A DNA stretch of 64,000 nt. Source: Galerina marginata (taxonomy: Eukaryota; Basidiomycota; Agaricomycetes; Agaricales; Galerinaceae). A program made the position numbers and the translations under genes. Location: the NCBI GenBank assembly GCA_023014335.1, contig JAECYW010000011.1:1178001-1242000 (forward strand), given 5' to 3'. This document shows, one piece after another, positions 34,771-47,059 of the stretch; the first letter of the stretch is position 1; each line of letters starts with the position of its first letter. A model generated the notes under the pieces. That model was not told where the DNA came from. It saw only the letters and a list, made by a program, of their open reading frames with translations, and made no database searches.

Positions 34771-37430
34771 CTAGACCTCAAACTGGCCTCCAGGAAGGGC
34801 GACTAAATACTGAATCATCTCCTCTGTGTCGCAATCTTCGGACTTTCTAGGAGGTGCAGGTGCAAGGGATCGTTCTTTGTCTTTCAAAATGGGTACTTGT
34901 GTCCAAACACGATCTGAAATAGAGCTTCCGTGCCTGGGGATGATTGCTTAGCACCAAACTTCTCGTACTGAGCGTTCAAGGGACGACTCACTTGTCGTGA
35001 AGGTGAGCCTTCAAACGTTCTAAACCCCAGAGGCGTGGGTCCCCTGCTTAAAGCATTGACTGCACCGGTAGGTCATAGGCGGATCCAGAGGCAGGTAGTA
35101 TGGGGTTCGTTGCTGATTATTTTTCCAACGAGTGTAAAAGAAATCCGTGTTTTCTACAGGGTCTGCGACTGAGTGGCTGGGTGCCATCGAAATGTGTCTT
35201 CATCGGGAATCTAGCTGGAGAACAGAGCAGACGATGAACTGACCTTTCTTTAACATGCGCAATGACATCGTCCCGAGGGACTGGGCATACAAAATGTTCT
35301 GCACAATGTTTGCAGCTCCAGCAGAATTTGGAAGAATGCGAGAGAGAGCAAGCAGCTTCCTGGCATATAACCGATTCCGTCGCTTCCTCACTTAATGGCT
35401 CGAACGACTGTGGCGGATGATCTAAATATCTCGCCGCATGTGATACCTGCCGTGTTTACTCGAGTAAGATATGCCGACATTAATAAGACGGTGAAGGAGA
35501 CCTACACATTCCCTTAAGCGTCATTGCGAAGCGTCCCTTGTCCGAATCCCGAGAATTGTCGACAATCTGACACCATGCACAAAAATCGTGCATCCAGTGT
35601 TTCCAGATCATTTGCCAAAGTTGTATAGGGATCGAGGCCCAGAAGACCAAGGAAGATGTTCCATGGTCTTGAACCCAGCTAAACTATAAGCAAATTTAAT
35701 TTCGGGGATCGAAGTCTTCGGCTTTGAGATCGGAATGTTTGAGGACGACACAGTCGAAGTGAAGCGAGGCATCTTCCAAGCCAATAAGAGCAGTACACCG
35801 GACACTTTTATCGTTAGCTGGGACGTGCAGAGGGCATTCGAAAACTGCAGCAGCGATTTGGAGAGAGTCCTTGTCAGAATCCAACTGACAGGTGCTGTTC
35901 TTCCAAGATTCGAGAGAGTTGGCGTCTCCCATATGGTTCTGTACCTCTCGACGTACATCGGGACGTCGTCCCTCATGGCTTTGACAAGGAAATCATCTTC
36001 GAGTTCAGAAGAAATCCAGGTAGAAATTGTTCCAATGCCGTAAATACGGCCAACGTCGGGAAGGTACTGCCAGTCTGTTGGATCCAGTGAGCGTCGGTAG
36101 GCCTGGTAGAGAGCTTTGACTCTTAATCGGCGTTGTTCCTATTCGGATGCGCCGTTCTCTGACAAGGCGCTTGCCTGTGACGGGGGCTAATGCCCGTTGA
36201 ATTGCGGGGACAAGATCGCTTGAATGCTGTTGGATCGTAAAATCTGTTACTTTCAAGTATGAATATGCGTCAAAAGCCACTGACTCTTCTTCGTCAACCT
36301 TGTGATACGGAGTTCGAGGAGGAGTTGAATGGATATCCTCTTGGATTTTAGTAATATCATCATGATTGTGGCCCAAGCTCATCAATTGTCATTTTCCATC
36401 TATAAGCGCCGTGATAGTAAGTCGTTATGACAAAAAAACCGAAGGTACTTACTGTTGAGTTAATTCGGACTGCCTCTGCTTAATTTCATTATAGACGACG
36501 CGGCACCGTACCTCGCTAGTTCTTGCGTGCTACAATATGGTCGTAATAACAACAGCTCTGAGCACGAACACGCGTCAACCATCTCACCTTCATGGATTCG
36601 TAAGCAAAGACCGCTGTTTCAGTCTTGAATTCCTGATATTTCTGAGCTGCCTTGGGTTCATTTGCATCGATAGCTGCCATGAAGCTCCTGATTTGGCATC
36701 GCCGTTCTTCAATCTCTTCATTGAAATATAGTCGAGGCCTGCGATAGTCAGATGGATAAAGCATTCCATCTAGAAGAAGTTAAAATAGTTGATACAATAC
36801 ATAAAGCAACACTTCTCACCGTAGCGACAGCTCCCTCTCAACAAATACCGGAATTCTTTTTCGTACACATACTTGTCGTTACTTGTCCAAATAGGACCCA
36901 AAATGCGGTTGGACACTTTCCATTAACATCCTACAGTCGTAATTCGTGAATAAGGATGCAAATCGTCAGCAAACCACGGTGGATCTAACCCTGCAAGAAT
37001 TGCATAGACGTTTGAGGATAGCAAAGTCAATCATTGCTTCGGGGTGTCCACATTTCTGTACGAACATTCAGAAAGAAAGTGTAGCAGATTCAAAGAGGCG
37101 CATACATCGCATGTAGAAGGTCCGAATAACATGGAGGCCCATTTTGGAAGAGAAACACCAGGTGGACAAGGTGAGACGTCTGGATGCCGCTGGAATACTG
37201 CTTTCCATACTGGAGCACAATTAGCGGCGAGGAGTAAAGCCCTGATACTTTTAGAAGAACGGATCAGGTTGTACAAGTCGATGGGATGGAGGTGTTCAAA
37301 AATCTTTGATTTATGATAGGTTAGCCAAACAAATTTTCAGCAATTTCCTCATAACGTACCTCAAGGACCAACTCCAGAGGAAGAGAAAATATTGCCCCCA
37401 AGTCAGTAAAACGAGGTCTGCTACTAGCTG
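34771..37430 (-). CDS. F-box protein of a basidiomycete-expanded family
   Basis: An F-box near the N-terminus reads FSLPLELVLE-IFEHLHPIDLYNLIRSSKSIRALLL across an intron. It is followed by PVWKAVFQRHPDVSPCPPGVSLPKWASMLFG and CDVCASLNLLHFL, the arrangement seen in a large mushroom F-box family with a Cys-rich patch. A charged helical region (NEEIEERRCQIRSFM, DITKIQEDIHS, QHSSDLVPAIQRALAPVTGKRL) precedes YRCSQCF and LKAHLHDK, a possible single zinc finger, and the end MIQYLVALPGGQFEV. F-box proteins present substrates to SCF ubiquitin ligases; the target is unknown. Exon boundaries in the middle are tentative and the start codon is not resolved. Confidence 0.65.
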
Positions 37431-38696
37431 CTTCTTTTCTGAGCCTACATGAGACGTGGCTTGCAAGATAATTTCCTTCAAGATAATTTAACTGCTGTTC
37501 AAATTAGTGCTCTAAAGAGGTCCCGTACCGCGAAATAAGAAGTCATATTTGCGCAGAGGTAAGAATATCCCGTTTAATTGACAGATTTCAGCCGGATCCA
37601 AGAATGGGAAGGGTAGGCTTGGACAACAGTAGTCGATTAAAGTCGATTCGGGGGCACAGTTCTGTCTGAATGCATTTGCTGACATCTTTTGCGGAGAAAG
37701 AGATGTGGTGCAAGAGAAACCGAATGTTTATCAAGAAACCACTTTTTCAAGAGTGATAAACGTTACAAAAGCCTCTGACAAGCAAAGCCGATGTTTCTGA
37801 TTGACCTAGTTTCCAGTGAGCGGTACGGTATAAAAACATGAGTTTCGCCTGGTAGGTTAGACCAAAAGCACTTTATGAAGAGTCTGTACCAGTAGTGGCG
37901 TTGACCATACTTAGTTGTCGATCAGCGGAGACGACAACCCTTGAATCGGAGTTTATAGGTGCGTTGATGGGATGGTCAACTCCGCCATCAATCCGCCATT
38001 TACGGATATCAGCTTGCTTCCTGCGATGCAGTTACTGATAGAGCTCTGGAACCTGGGCTGCCAATCGCCACAAAAAGTCGAAGTATTGTTATCACCTTCG
38101 AGTGATGAGAACAAGAACACTCCCAGCTTGAGCTCCTCGTCAGCTTTCTTTTCGGAACTGGAAATGTTCGAGGAGTCCCCGAGGTGATTTTAGTCATCTG
38201 AAAAAGTATGCGATTTCCATTTGAAGTCTTCTAGATTTGAACAACCATCCTCCGGTCGAAAGATTGGAATTTGAATACGAAAAGACATGCATAATGACTG
38301 TGGTCATTCAAGAAGTACTTCTCGCAGTGGATTACTCCTCGTTCAAATGTCGATACGCCAGCGCTAGCATCCTCAAAATCAAGTGCCATTGCAGACATAA
38401 AAATAGTCCAGATTGTCGAGGGGTTGAACTTTGCATAGCAGTCGTCCCTGTCGTTATTCAGGCATGCCCTTACCAATAGCCGCATACAGCGGCTGTTGTT
38501 TTCTAATTTACTCAGCCCCCAGGCCCCAGGATCGCAGACTGTAGCTGGACTTTCGAAATGCTAAAATCAGCTATGAGAAGCGCTCCTTAGCCAGCTAAAA
38601 GAAATTGAGCAGCCGAGTCGACAGACTCCGAATCATGCAAGATTCTGTTGGCTGGCCAGTTTGAGTATGGATGGATGGTCCAGGATGGATGAGTTA
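37431..38696. other. Intergenic or unresolved region
   Basis: About 1.27 kb. Frames such as minus 38231-38485 and plus 37972-38187 have protein-like stretches but no recognised motif and no clear splice pattern. The F-box promoter should lie at its left end. Confidence 0.35.
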
Positions 38697-39156
38697 TTAG
38701 GAGTCGTCTGAACCACGGACCAAAATAGACTCAACCCCTGCCACCGCAGTGTCATGGACCACTTGCCAACCTTTCTCAATGAAAACCGATGATAGGAACT
38801 TGAGAGGATTTCCGGGAACCCGGAGCTCAATGGCGAAGCCAATCCGTGACAATCGTGGAAGGTATGTAAGGCTTCTGACCCTCACTGTCCCTTTACCTTC
38901 ACGAAGCTTTGGAGTTCGTTGCTCATAATCGACTTGCCACGCTCAGTGTTGCTGACCCCAGCACAAGAATACAAATGGAGTCCCTCACCACGACACGAAT
39001 ACGACGATAATTGCCTTCGTCGGCCGTGAGTCCGTGACTTAATGGGAGGCATTTTCTCATTGCAAATTCAATCAACCCATGACCGCGTTGAACTAATTCA
39101 GGCCCACTTATAGTGATGGCAGGTTTGCTGTGCTTGTTGTCTCGAATGCTATGCAT
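38697..39156 (-). CDS. Hypothetical protein
   Basis: Unrecognised. MHSIRDNKHSKPAITISG at 39156 begins a readable frame (LVQRGHGLIEFAMRKCLPLSHG, NYRRIRVVVRDSI). After a frame change, a well-formed segment follows (SNTERGKSIMSNELQSFVK, then VRSLTYLPRLSRIGFAIELRV and FIEKGWQVVHDTAVAGVESI), ending GSDDS. About 150 residues. It is transcribed divergently from the GPCR gene, with about 130 bp between starts. The junction near 38888 is unresolved: either an intron or another single-base error. Confidence 0.4.
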
Positions 39157-39288
39157 CCCTTATCTCGATCTTGATGAGTGCCTTTGCGGTCCCAGCTTCT
39201 CCAAGTGATCAGGCGCTTGGTATACGTACGCAGATATGTTTATATACCGTTCCTGCCCACCGTTCCCTCTTTCCCCACCTGTGCCACG

Positions 39289-40990
39289 ATGTTCTCCTTC
39301 AACGAGAGGCTCGGAATCTTCTTCACAATCGAAGGGTCCTTGTGAGTTCGAACTTGCTAGACCACGACTGCTGATAGACTTATGGCCTTTCTTCAGCCTT
39401 TCGTTGTTCTCCGTCTCCTCGGTTTTGTGTTTTGTCGTGGTAAGTTATCTTTTACACTTTAAGGTTGAATATTATGGCTGACTGAAGAGAACCTTTCAGT
39501 ATAAATGGCTCAGAAGGACCGTGCTTACTTGGGGAAAGTCCAAGGTGCTAAGCCCAGACGCCAGCGACTCCAGCGTTTTCCTAAATTTGATGCTGGCTGA
39601 CCTCGTTCAGTCCCTTGGTATGTAACCAAACCTTGCCATCCGTCTGAGAAAAGCTCATTTTGACTTCCAAGGTAATTTGCCCAATATCCGATGGATGGAA
39701 GATGGGGTATGTCGCTATACATGCCAACTTTGAAGGCATTTAACTAATCAGCTTCTAGGAAATTACGGAGGGACATTTATGCACCGCGCAAGCTGCTATA
39801 AAGCAGGTTGGGATTGTTGGAGTTGCAATGACGTGAGCAGGGATTTTGAACTCTTTTCCTGTACATATTGGCTTAATCTCTTTGCTATCCTTTAGCTCGT
39901 TGGTATGTGTTCGCCTGTACCTTTATCCGATCGATCCTAAACAGCTTGACAAATAGGCCATCGCGGTCCATACCTTCTCCGTACTCGTTTTACGGTGGAA
40001 AGCGCCTCCATATCTTTCAAAAATCACAGTCGTGGGAGTGTGGGTGTTCACTGCCCTGGTTATTGGGATTGCGAATGCCATTCATAGGAATGAAAGGTAC
40101 TATGGGAATACTGGATACTGTGAGTGTTTTAAAATGTTTCATTCACGAGCACCACCTCACTGGCACCTGTGATTCAGGGTGCTGGATCCTCGAAAAGTAC
40201 GAGACGGAGCTAATTGTCACCGAATACCTCTGGGTATGGGTTTCCGGTTTCTCCATGATTATCCTGTATGGGATAATGTTTGTGGTCATGCGGGGCTGGT
40301 TTATTATTGACAATGGCGTTCACTGGCACAAGAACTACAAGTCAAACCAACTGGCTATTGAAGTTGAGACAGAAGAGGACAAAGAGTCAAAAGCGATCGC
40401 GAACTTGATGCTTTTGTAAGTCATTTGTTGACTCCCTCACCTGGACTTTTCCCAATTTTCTCATTTCCATTCCTTTAGCTACCCAGCCATCTATATTGTT
40501 TGTTTTTTGCCAAACACTATTTCTCGATGGCTAACTTTCAGGGGATTCCACACCCCCTACCAATTCACTTTGTTCGCCTCAACATTGTACTCCCTATCCG
40601 GGGTGTTCAATGTAATCCTTTTCTTCTCCACTCGACCACAACTCGTGAAAGGGTCTGACATTGTCATCGAGTCTGCTGAGGACCTTCCTCTCCATCAGTC
40701 GAAAGGACTCTTCAGGTGCTCCCACATCACACAAACTTGGGCGCCTTCCAGAGCGCAAGTATACCGACGCCTCGCCAATTGGAGACAGGTGGACTGGCAA
40801 ACCCGACTTCGATGCTGGGTCTTTGGTCCCCGATCATGATGCCTTTCCCTCGTCAACTGCGTACGATGGCGGATCCTTAGGCCGGCATGCCAGGAATGAA
40901 AGTTACCTTTCGGAAAGAGATGAGTATAAGCGTTCCAGGGAATCATCATCTCTCATCGAGGAAGAGGACTACGGCCACCTTCCTGGTTGA
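39289..40990 (+). CDS. Seven-transmembrane receptor, fungal cAMP-receptor-like / Git3-type GPCR
   Basis: The N-terminus MFSFNERLGIFFTIEG precedes TM1 (FFSLSLFSVSSVLCFVVYKWL). Then come TM2 with LNLMLADLVQSLGNLPNIRW, ITEGHLCTAQAAIKQVG entering TM3, SLAIAVHTFSVLVL, TM4 (VVGVWVFTALVIGIANAI), TM5 (YLWVWVSGFSMIILYGIMF), TM6 (FYPAIYIVCFLPNTISRWL) and TM7 (YQFTLFASTLYSLSGVFNVI). The layout and the LMLADLxQ and LPNxISRW signatures fit the family A-like receptors expanded in Agaricomycetes. A Ser-rich cytoplasmic tail follows (LPERKYTDASPIGDRW to EEDYGHLPG). Single-base frame breaks occur near 39370 and 40700. The ligand is unknown; nutrient or pheromone-independent sensing is the usual guess for this class. 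Confidence 0.78.
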
Positions 40991-43013
40991 TCTCATGAAG
41001 CAGAGAAAGTTGTCGAGTATCTCCATTGTTTCCACAATTTCTACTTAGGTATATACTCTCATGGACCACTATCAGATCTGGACATTATACCGTAGCACTA
41101 TGTCTATTCTTCTTTGTAGCAAAGTACCCTCTGAAGATATATGTATCATTTGCTGATGTCAAGCATCAAACACAGACTTCACCTCCCAGCTGTTATCACA
41201 GGACGGTGACAGCACTGTGGTCAGTATGATACTCAGTACCCACCATTCAGACCCGGCAAGAAATCATCATATGCTACCACCACCCGTCTCGTATGCCCAG
41301 CGATTCGCGCCGCATCGTTGTTTTCGATGTCGGCTAACTCACCATCGGTCAACTAAAGCTTCAGCACTGCTTTCGCACTGCTCAATGACCAGCTCAACGT
41401 TTCAGTTCGCAAGACCGGCTATTTTGCCTGATTTGCGCGTCACTTTCCCTAAATTCCGTGAAGTTGCCAATGAACCGCCAAAGGAAATGTGGCGCACCTG
41501 TCCAACTGACAAATTGTCAATTGCATACCCGTTTACTCCGAGTCATTATTACGAGTCCCTGTAAGAGGATTAGCGCATACGATGAATTCCGCACATCTTG
41601 ACCGCCAATTCGGGTATAAGCACTGGAGCGTGCAAGGAAGCGCACGACTTGAACATACCTCGAGGATAATTGATTGTTACAGTTCGTCCGTCGTAACTCG
41701 TGTCGGTCCTGTCACTCATAAGTATTCGCCTAATCTGTCGATCATGACTGGAAGCACATCCTGGCAGCCGCCCATTCGTATTCTCGGGGTTTCGTTCCGA
41801 GTAGATCGTTTGAGATCCTGTGCAAGTATAATGGCACTGTTTACTTCGCCGTGACTGACATGTAGGATGCACCTTTCACAGGTCGTTCAGGATGAAGAAA
41901 CGCTTCGCAGTTGAGTCTTCTGCAACAGGCCCTCTTAACTGTCGGGCACATGAAGTGTGGAAAGCGTTGAAACATACTTCAAACAGGCTTGTACCCAAGC
42001 TATCTCCCTCGAATTGTGGAGAGAGACGGAGCTATTTATAGCACCACGGAAAATCTGCAGACGGACAACTTTCAGTATTTTTGAGAATGATAGAATAGAA
42101 GACCCACACGTCTGGACGGTCAGTTTCAACTTTGCAGCAATATCGGAGAGTGTAGATCTAGACAGTCAAGGACCTAAACCGTTTGATTCATTTACGTTGG
42201 AGGCAGTTCCAGTGCAACCAAGGGAGACAGGAGCGGGAGCCCATGTACTGCCCATGACCCCGGAAAAGAATTGGCGCTTTGACTCGCTCCGGCGCCAGCG
42301 GTGCTAGTGTATATGACGACCCTTCCAGCCTCTTCCAGCCCGTTACCGCGCCTGGGCGGACGATTTGGGCCTTGTCCGACGTCCGGTCTTTGACACCGTG
42401 GTCATCGGGTTGCCGGTGAGAAATGAAAACACCTCAACTTGGCGAAAATTTCCATTTGCTCGCCGAAGCAACTCAACAGTGTCGCGGTATCCAACGACGA
42501 AGGGCACGTCATTTTATGAGGCTGAGGATTAAGTCTTAACCACCTGGCTTCAGTAAGTGTCGAAAGAATCGATTTTGTAAAATGAGACTGCAGATCTTGC
42601 GGAGTCTGGACAGACTAGCTCCTCTACGATAAATATGTATGACCTTCATGTTCTTGACGTTGATGGCCAAATTACTTATAGGCAGAGTTCACTTTGAGGG
42701 GGGTCTTCAGCGGGTTGCCGCCGAGCGTTCCGGTTGGCGGTAGAATACCAACATGTCACGTATGATCACAAATGACGACTCGTGTACATAAAAATAATAT
42801 TCATGTCAATTGGAGGATATAAGAAGTCACGATCGAGACAAAACCTCAGTTCATGAGAATAATGCCGAAGGATTCCACGACTCTTTCACTCGATATAAGT
42901 ACGCTCAAGCACCTGATAATAAAATTGATTAGTTGAGCGAGAAAGGTAGCCGGGGGACATACAATATTTCAGTTACAACAGTGGCATTTATAGCACATTT
43001 ATACTACGGCCAA
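40991..43013. other. 2 kb region without a supported gene
   Basis: Plus-strand frames at 41217-41564 and 41957-42307 and minus-strand 41570-41872 exist but lack recognised motifs. The 41957 frame (ESVETYFKQACTQAISLELW...) is the most protein-like and could be an exon of a small gene. The rest looks non-coding. Confidence 0.35.
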
Positions 43014-43493
43014 TTACTTCATTTCGACGTCGTCATCGCTGTCGTCGTCTTCGTTGGCCTGAAGCCCGGCTTTGGCGAGGGCTTCCTGGGAGGTGTAGTC
43101 CTACCTTGACACCAGCGGGTACGTCTACCAGTGGGAAGGATAGCGGTAGGATCGATTTCTTCAAACTCTTCCTCCACCTGTTGCATTTTTCATCAGCCAC
43201 TAAGGAAAGACGCGCCACAACGTCGGGAAGGATGAAACTGACCTCTTCTTCCTCTTCCTCATCAGAGGCCATTTCTTCGTCCTCCTCCTCCTCTTCTTCT
43301 TCGTCCTCTTCTTCCGCGTGCTCCTCTACAGCTTTGGATTTGCCCTTGCCTGAGGGCGACGCTTTGGTATTATGCTCGCCGCCAGATGCGGTGTTTCTGA
43401 CCGCCAATGACGCGTCAACTAATGCCTCAAAAGGAACAAACGTGCTTTGGAAACTTACTTAGTGCCAGATGGGCTTGTAACGTTGGAAGACAT
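43014..43493 (-). CDS. CHZ1: Histone H2A.Z chaperone CHZ1
   Basis: CHZ1 carries H2A.Z-H2B dimers to the SWR1 remodeller in the nucleus. Start MSSNVTSPSGTK at 43493; after an intron, SGGEHNTKASPSGKGKSKA leads to a long acidic run (EEEDEEEEEEEDEE). A second intron precedes VEEEFEEIDPTAILPTGRRTRG, the CHZ motif that binds the H2A.Z-H2B dimer. The end DYTSQEALAKAGLQANEDDD closes with an acidic DVEMK. Two extra single bases near 43107 and 43120 must be ignored to read GRRTRGVKVDYTSQ as one frame; without that, the reading ends in a basic nonsense tail. About 110 residues, as expected. Confidence 0.82.
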
Positions 43494-44106
43494 GGTGATG
43501 AGGACGCGACGGTGGTGGTGAAGGTGAAAGAAAGCGATGCTTGTTGATTGAGCACAAATAATAACATTGACACGGTCACATTGCTTGCCATTTTTCCCAC
43601 CTGCTGAAAGGATGTCTGCCATCCGCAAGCAACCCTTCACTACGTTCTGCAGCCATGTCGCTGTCAACGATTTTTGTGTACGTTGTCACTGTCAGAACGA
43701 CGGCCGACGCTATTGTACATGTTGCCCCGGATTTGCCTCTTGATAGGCGACGTTCCTTTTTCCCGACAACCGGACAGTATATTGAATATTCTCCTCTTAC
43801 AGGCCCCGTTTCGGGCTGCCCGAGGTATATCTCGTTCTTGGGAGGGGATCTGACACACCATTCTATCTCTGGAAACGGGCCATTTAACCATTCCTGACGG
43901 GGGGGCACGGCAAATATACTCCCGAACTGCGTATGGGTGCCATCAGCTGCAGCCCACATGCCATCACACTAGTCCGGAGGTGTTTTGATTTTCTTACCTC
44001 AGCCACATGGGGTGCATTTCTATGGTCGGTGCTGCCGAAGCTCCAGGTCTAAACTACCACCATCTTCGGCGGGGTGAAGACATTTGCTTCTCTTCTGAAC
44101 ACCACC
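43494..44106. other. Intergenic between divergent CHZ1 and the DUF6593-like gene
   Basis: About 610 bp. A plus-strand frame at 43655-43897 has no recognisable domain and is probably chance. Promoters for both neighbours are expected here. Confidence 0.45.
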
Positions 44107-46267
44107 ATGAAGGACTTCGTCCGCCGTGGTCGCTCGAATTCGGTATCATGGCCAGTCCTCCCATTCCATGCCGCGCATGTCTATCCTACCGTCGGTTAAG
44201 CTGCCTTCACTACGCCGCCAGGACCCTAACGAACCACCGCCGAACGACAAGTCGCCTCTCCTCACGCTTCACTTCACATCTCGGTCATTTCTGGATTCCT
44301 CAGTGGAGGACTCAGAGACGAAGGAACTACTATATCACTTCAAGACCGTTGGCACATCAACAACAATTTCTAGGACAGACCCAAAGGACCTTTTTGTTAA
44401 GATGGCCTCGATTAAGTGGCCTCGTTCTCTACCGACGAAAACAGGCAAGGATTACACTGACGGGATCTTGATACAAATGAAGAATGCTCGCTGGTATGGA
44501 GGAGAAACCATGCTCTCGCTCGGCGCGAATCGCAAGTACGTCGTTGAGGCCATCAATTTCCTTATCATCACTCTTGAAGCTAATACTGACGATCATTCAA
44601 AATAGCTCTTCCCGCAGGTTTAACATCCCCAATTACTCCCATCACATGAAATGGAAACGATACGGGAATACTTACTGCGTGAGGCGCCTTCATTTTCGTT
44701 CGTCGAACCGCAAACCATTAACACTTTTCTTTTTGCCAGTGCACGACTGTTTCGGTTAAAGGTCCTGTCGCCACTCTGGACGCCTACCAAAGGACCAGAT
44801 CCACTGAAGCTGACGATTTATGAAACTCTTCACGACAAGTACGAACAAAAAGCGTTGTCGGGTTTTAAAGGTGTCTCCGTGCTGCTCTTGGATTATCTGT
44901 TGGTCACCGCCATGTTGCTGGTGACAGACCTTCAGGAGTGGATGCTCGTGAGGAAGGTTGATGGGCAGAGTGTCCCGGACTTGAACGGCCAGGGCCCGAG
45001 CTTTACACCTGACATACCTTTTAGGTCCGATCCTAGGCTTCGAAAATTCATGTATGGAGAGCCGATTTACCCAAAGCTTTCTGGAGAAGGGTCAAGGCTG
45101 TCGGAAGGGTCGTCGCCTCTGTCGCCCAACACTCCTGGACTTCCACGGACACCCACCACACCCGAATCTGTAATGCCCTCCTTTACCTACCATGGCTCAG
45201 ACATGTCGTCACCGCCTCCTTCCAGTCCGAAGGCCACCCTACGTTCCGTTATGACCGACACAGACGACGACGATTTTGACGACATTTCTTTGCCAGACAT
45301 GCGACCGAGGAGCATCATTGCAGAGTCCATCCGTTTTTCGTCGTCATCAGGAACACCACCATCGCATACCTACATCGACCCGACATTCTATGGCTCGGAG
45401 AGCCTGCCCCCAGTTCCCCCTCTACCTGTTCGATATGCCAAATCATTCAACGGGCGCAATTTCAGTTCTCAGCCGTCAACTCCAGTCACGGGAAATTTCC
45501 CATCTTCTCCCGAGCCACATCTTCTGCCCTCGCGGCTGTTCGATTCACATTCCCGATCAACATCACCGCTTGGGCCTTCAGATTTCGACAGTAGGGCAAG
45601 CACACAGTATTCAGATTCGGTGGAGTACCCCGTCCCATCCATTATGCGCTCGGACAGTATTCAGTCCTCTGCATCTACCAGCAGTCGACCTGTGTCTACC
45701 GGGCGGAGACCGTTACCACGACCACCGCCAGTACCTCCAATAAATTCGACTCTTCCTATAGCGCGACGGGTCCAAAGCTCCAGCCAACTAGCGAACTATC
45801 CTGTCTTTCCAAGGAGTAGCACTGCACCACCACGACCGCAAAGGTCACTTCCTCCGACCCCAGGTTTCGTCCCTCCCTCTCCAAATCTATCCTCACGCAT
45901 GGGTTCCCCCGATCCGTACCTGAGCGCCCAATATATCCGACAGCCTCCGATCACGAAAGCCTCGCAGGAGGATCTCGTCCTAGTGGGCACATCCTCACCT
46001 GTAGAGCTCCCAGACACGTACCTCAGCGTCGCGACGCACAGCCGGCAGCCCCCGATAACCAAGGCGTCGCAGGAGGACCTGGCGAACTACGTGCATTCGT
46101 TGACGAGCCCGCAGCGCGATCTGCCGCCGGCGCCGTTGCCCAATTCGTCGATATTCGACGTACCGCCGCCGTCGTATAATTCGATCAATTTCTCACGGGG
46201 ACCATCACAGCATCGACGCGCGCCCCGGAATGCTGATGTCGAGCAAGTGGCTAACGATGTTTCGTAA
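44107..46267 (+). CDS. DUF6593-like protein with long proline/serine-rich tail
   Basis: The start MKDFVRRGRSNSVS precedes a beta-rich N-terminal domain. It reads LLTLHFTSRSFLDSSVED, ELLYHFKTVGTSTTISRTD, MKNARWYGGETMLSLGANRK, FNIPNYSHHMKWKRYGNTYC across introns, then LTIYETLHDKYEQKAL and VSVLLLDYLLVTAMLLVTDLQEWM. This matches my memory of the basidiomycete DUF6593 family, whose function is unknown. The roughly 400-residue tail is disordered, with many Pro-Thr-Pro and Ser-Ser stretches, PPRPQRSLPPTPG (possible SH3 ligand), a tandem repeat of RQPPITKASQEDL (two copies, 30-odd residues apart) and a PPPSYNS PY motif near the end that could bind Rsp5-type ligases. Two single-base frame breaks near 44150 and 44795. 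Confidence 0.68.
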
Positions 46268-47059
46268 CAGCTTGCACACGGCGTCGTGACGGCGATGTAT
46301 TGCGCCAAGATTTTTTTCCACCGGACACTCTTTTTCTCCCTCCCACTCTTTTATCCTCATTAACTGGCCCTGTAAATCGTATCCGTTTTGCACTCTGCGC
46401 TCGGTCGCCTTGCTTTCATTCGTTCAGTCGCTTCTTTCTCGCCACTTTCCTTGTTTTTACAACAACCCATCCGTTCCTTTCATTCTAATTTCTCGATTTG
46501 CTTTTCTATTTTTGGGCACTTGACGCGGTCTGTCCACTCCGTCCTCTCGATCTGCATTTAGGCATTTGGCATTTGACACTTTATCATCATATATTGCATT
46601 TAAGTACATATACCTCCATAAATCACCCATCGCACTATATAAATACCAACTTGCATTGTTGTGTAGTGCGGTATGTAATTGATATCCAACCACGAATTGA
46701 ACCTTCGTTGCTTTGCACTTGACACAACTGGGAAATTGACAAATGATAATTGAGCTTCAATAGCATACCAGGGCGGTATTATGGCGCATGTACTAGTTGG
46801 TCTTAATCCGATAGCAGGACAAAATGCAAGAAGAAGGGAGAGTGGACAGGGCCTCCTACTTAACTTAATTGGCAGCAATGAGATCTAATGTAAGGCCGGT
46901 ATTACAAGTAAAGAGAAAGTACTTACCTCTGAATATAGCGACATCGCCCGTACAAAGGCAAAAAAGTTCATTGGGTTCGAAGATGGGATCGGCAAGCACT
47001 AGATCCTAAGGTGTTCATTAATATCTATTCTTTGTAGCCTGTCCCAGCCGTATCACATT
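46268..47059. other. Intergenic, no gene seen
   Basis: About 790 bp downstream of the DUF6593-like gene, with a pyrimidine-rich 3' UTR-like stretch at first and then AT-rich sequence up to the tandem array. No open frame with a motif. Confidence 0.5.

Noticed and set aside
41957..42307. Partial paralogue of the GPCR downstream of the receptor gene
   Set aside because: The 116-codon frame has no hydrophobic segments or receptor motifs.
43655..43959. Possible small genes on both strands between CHZ1 and the DUF6593-like gene
   Set aside because: Opposite-strand shadows of each other with no motif and no splice logic.
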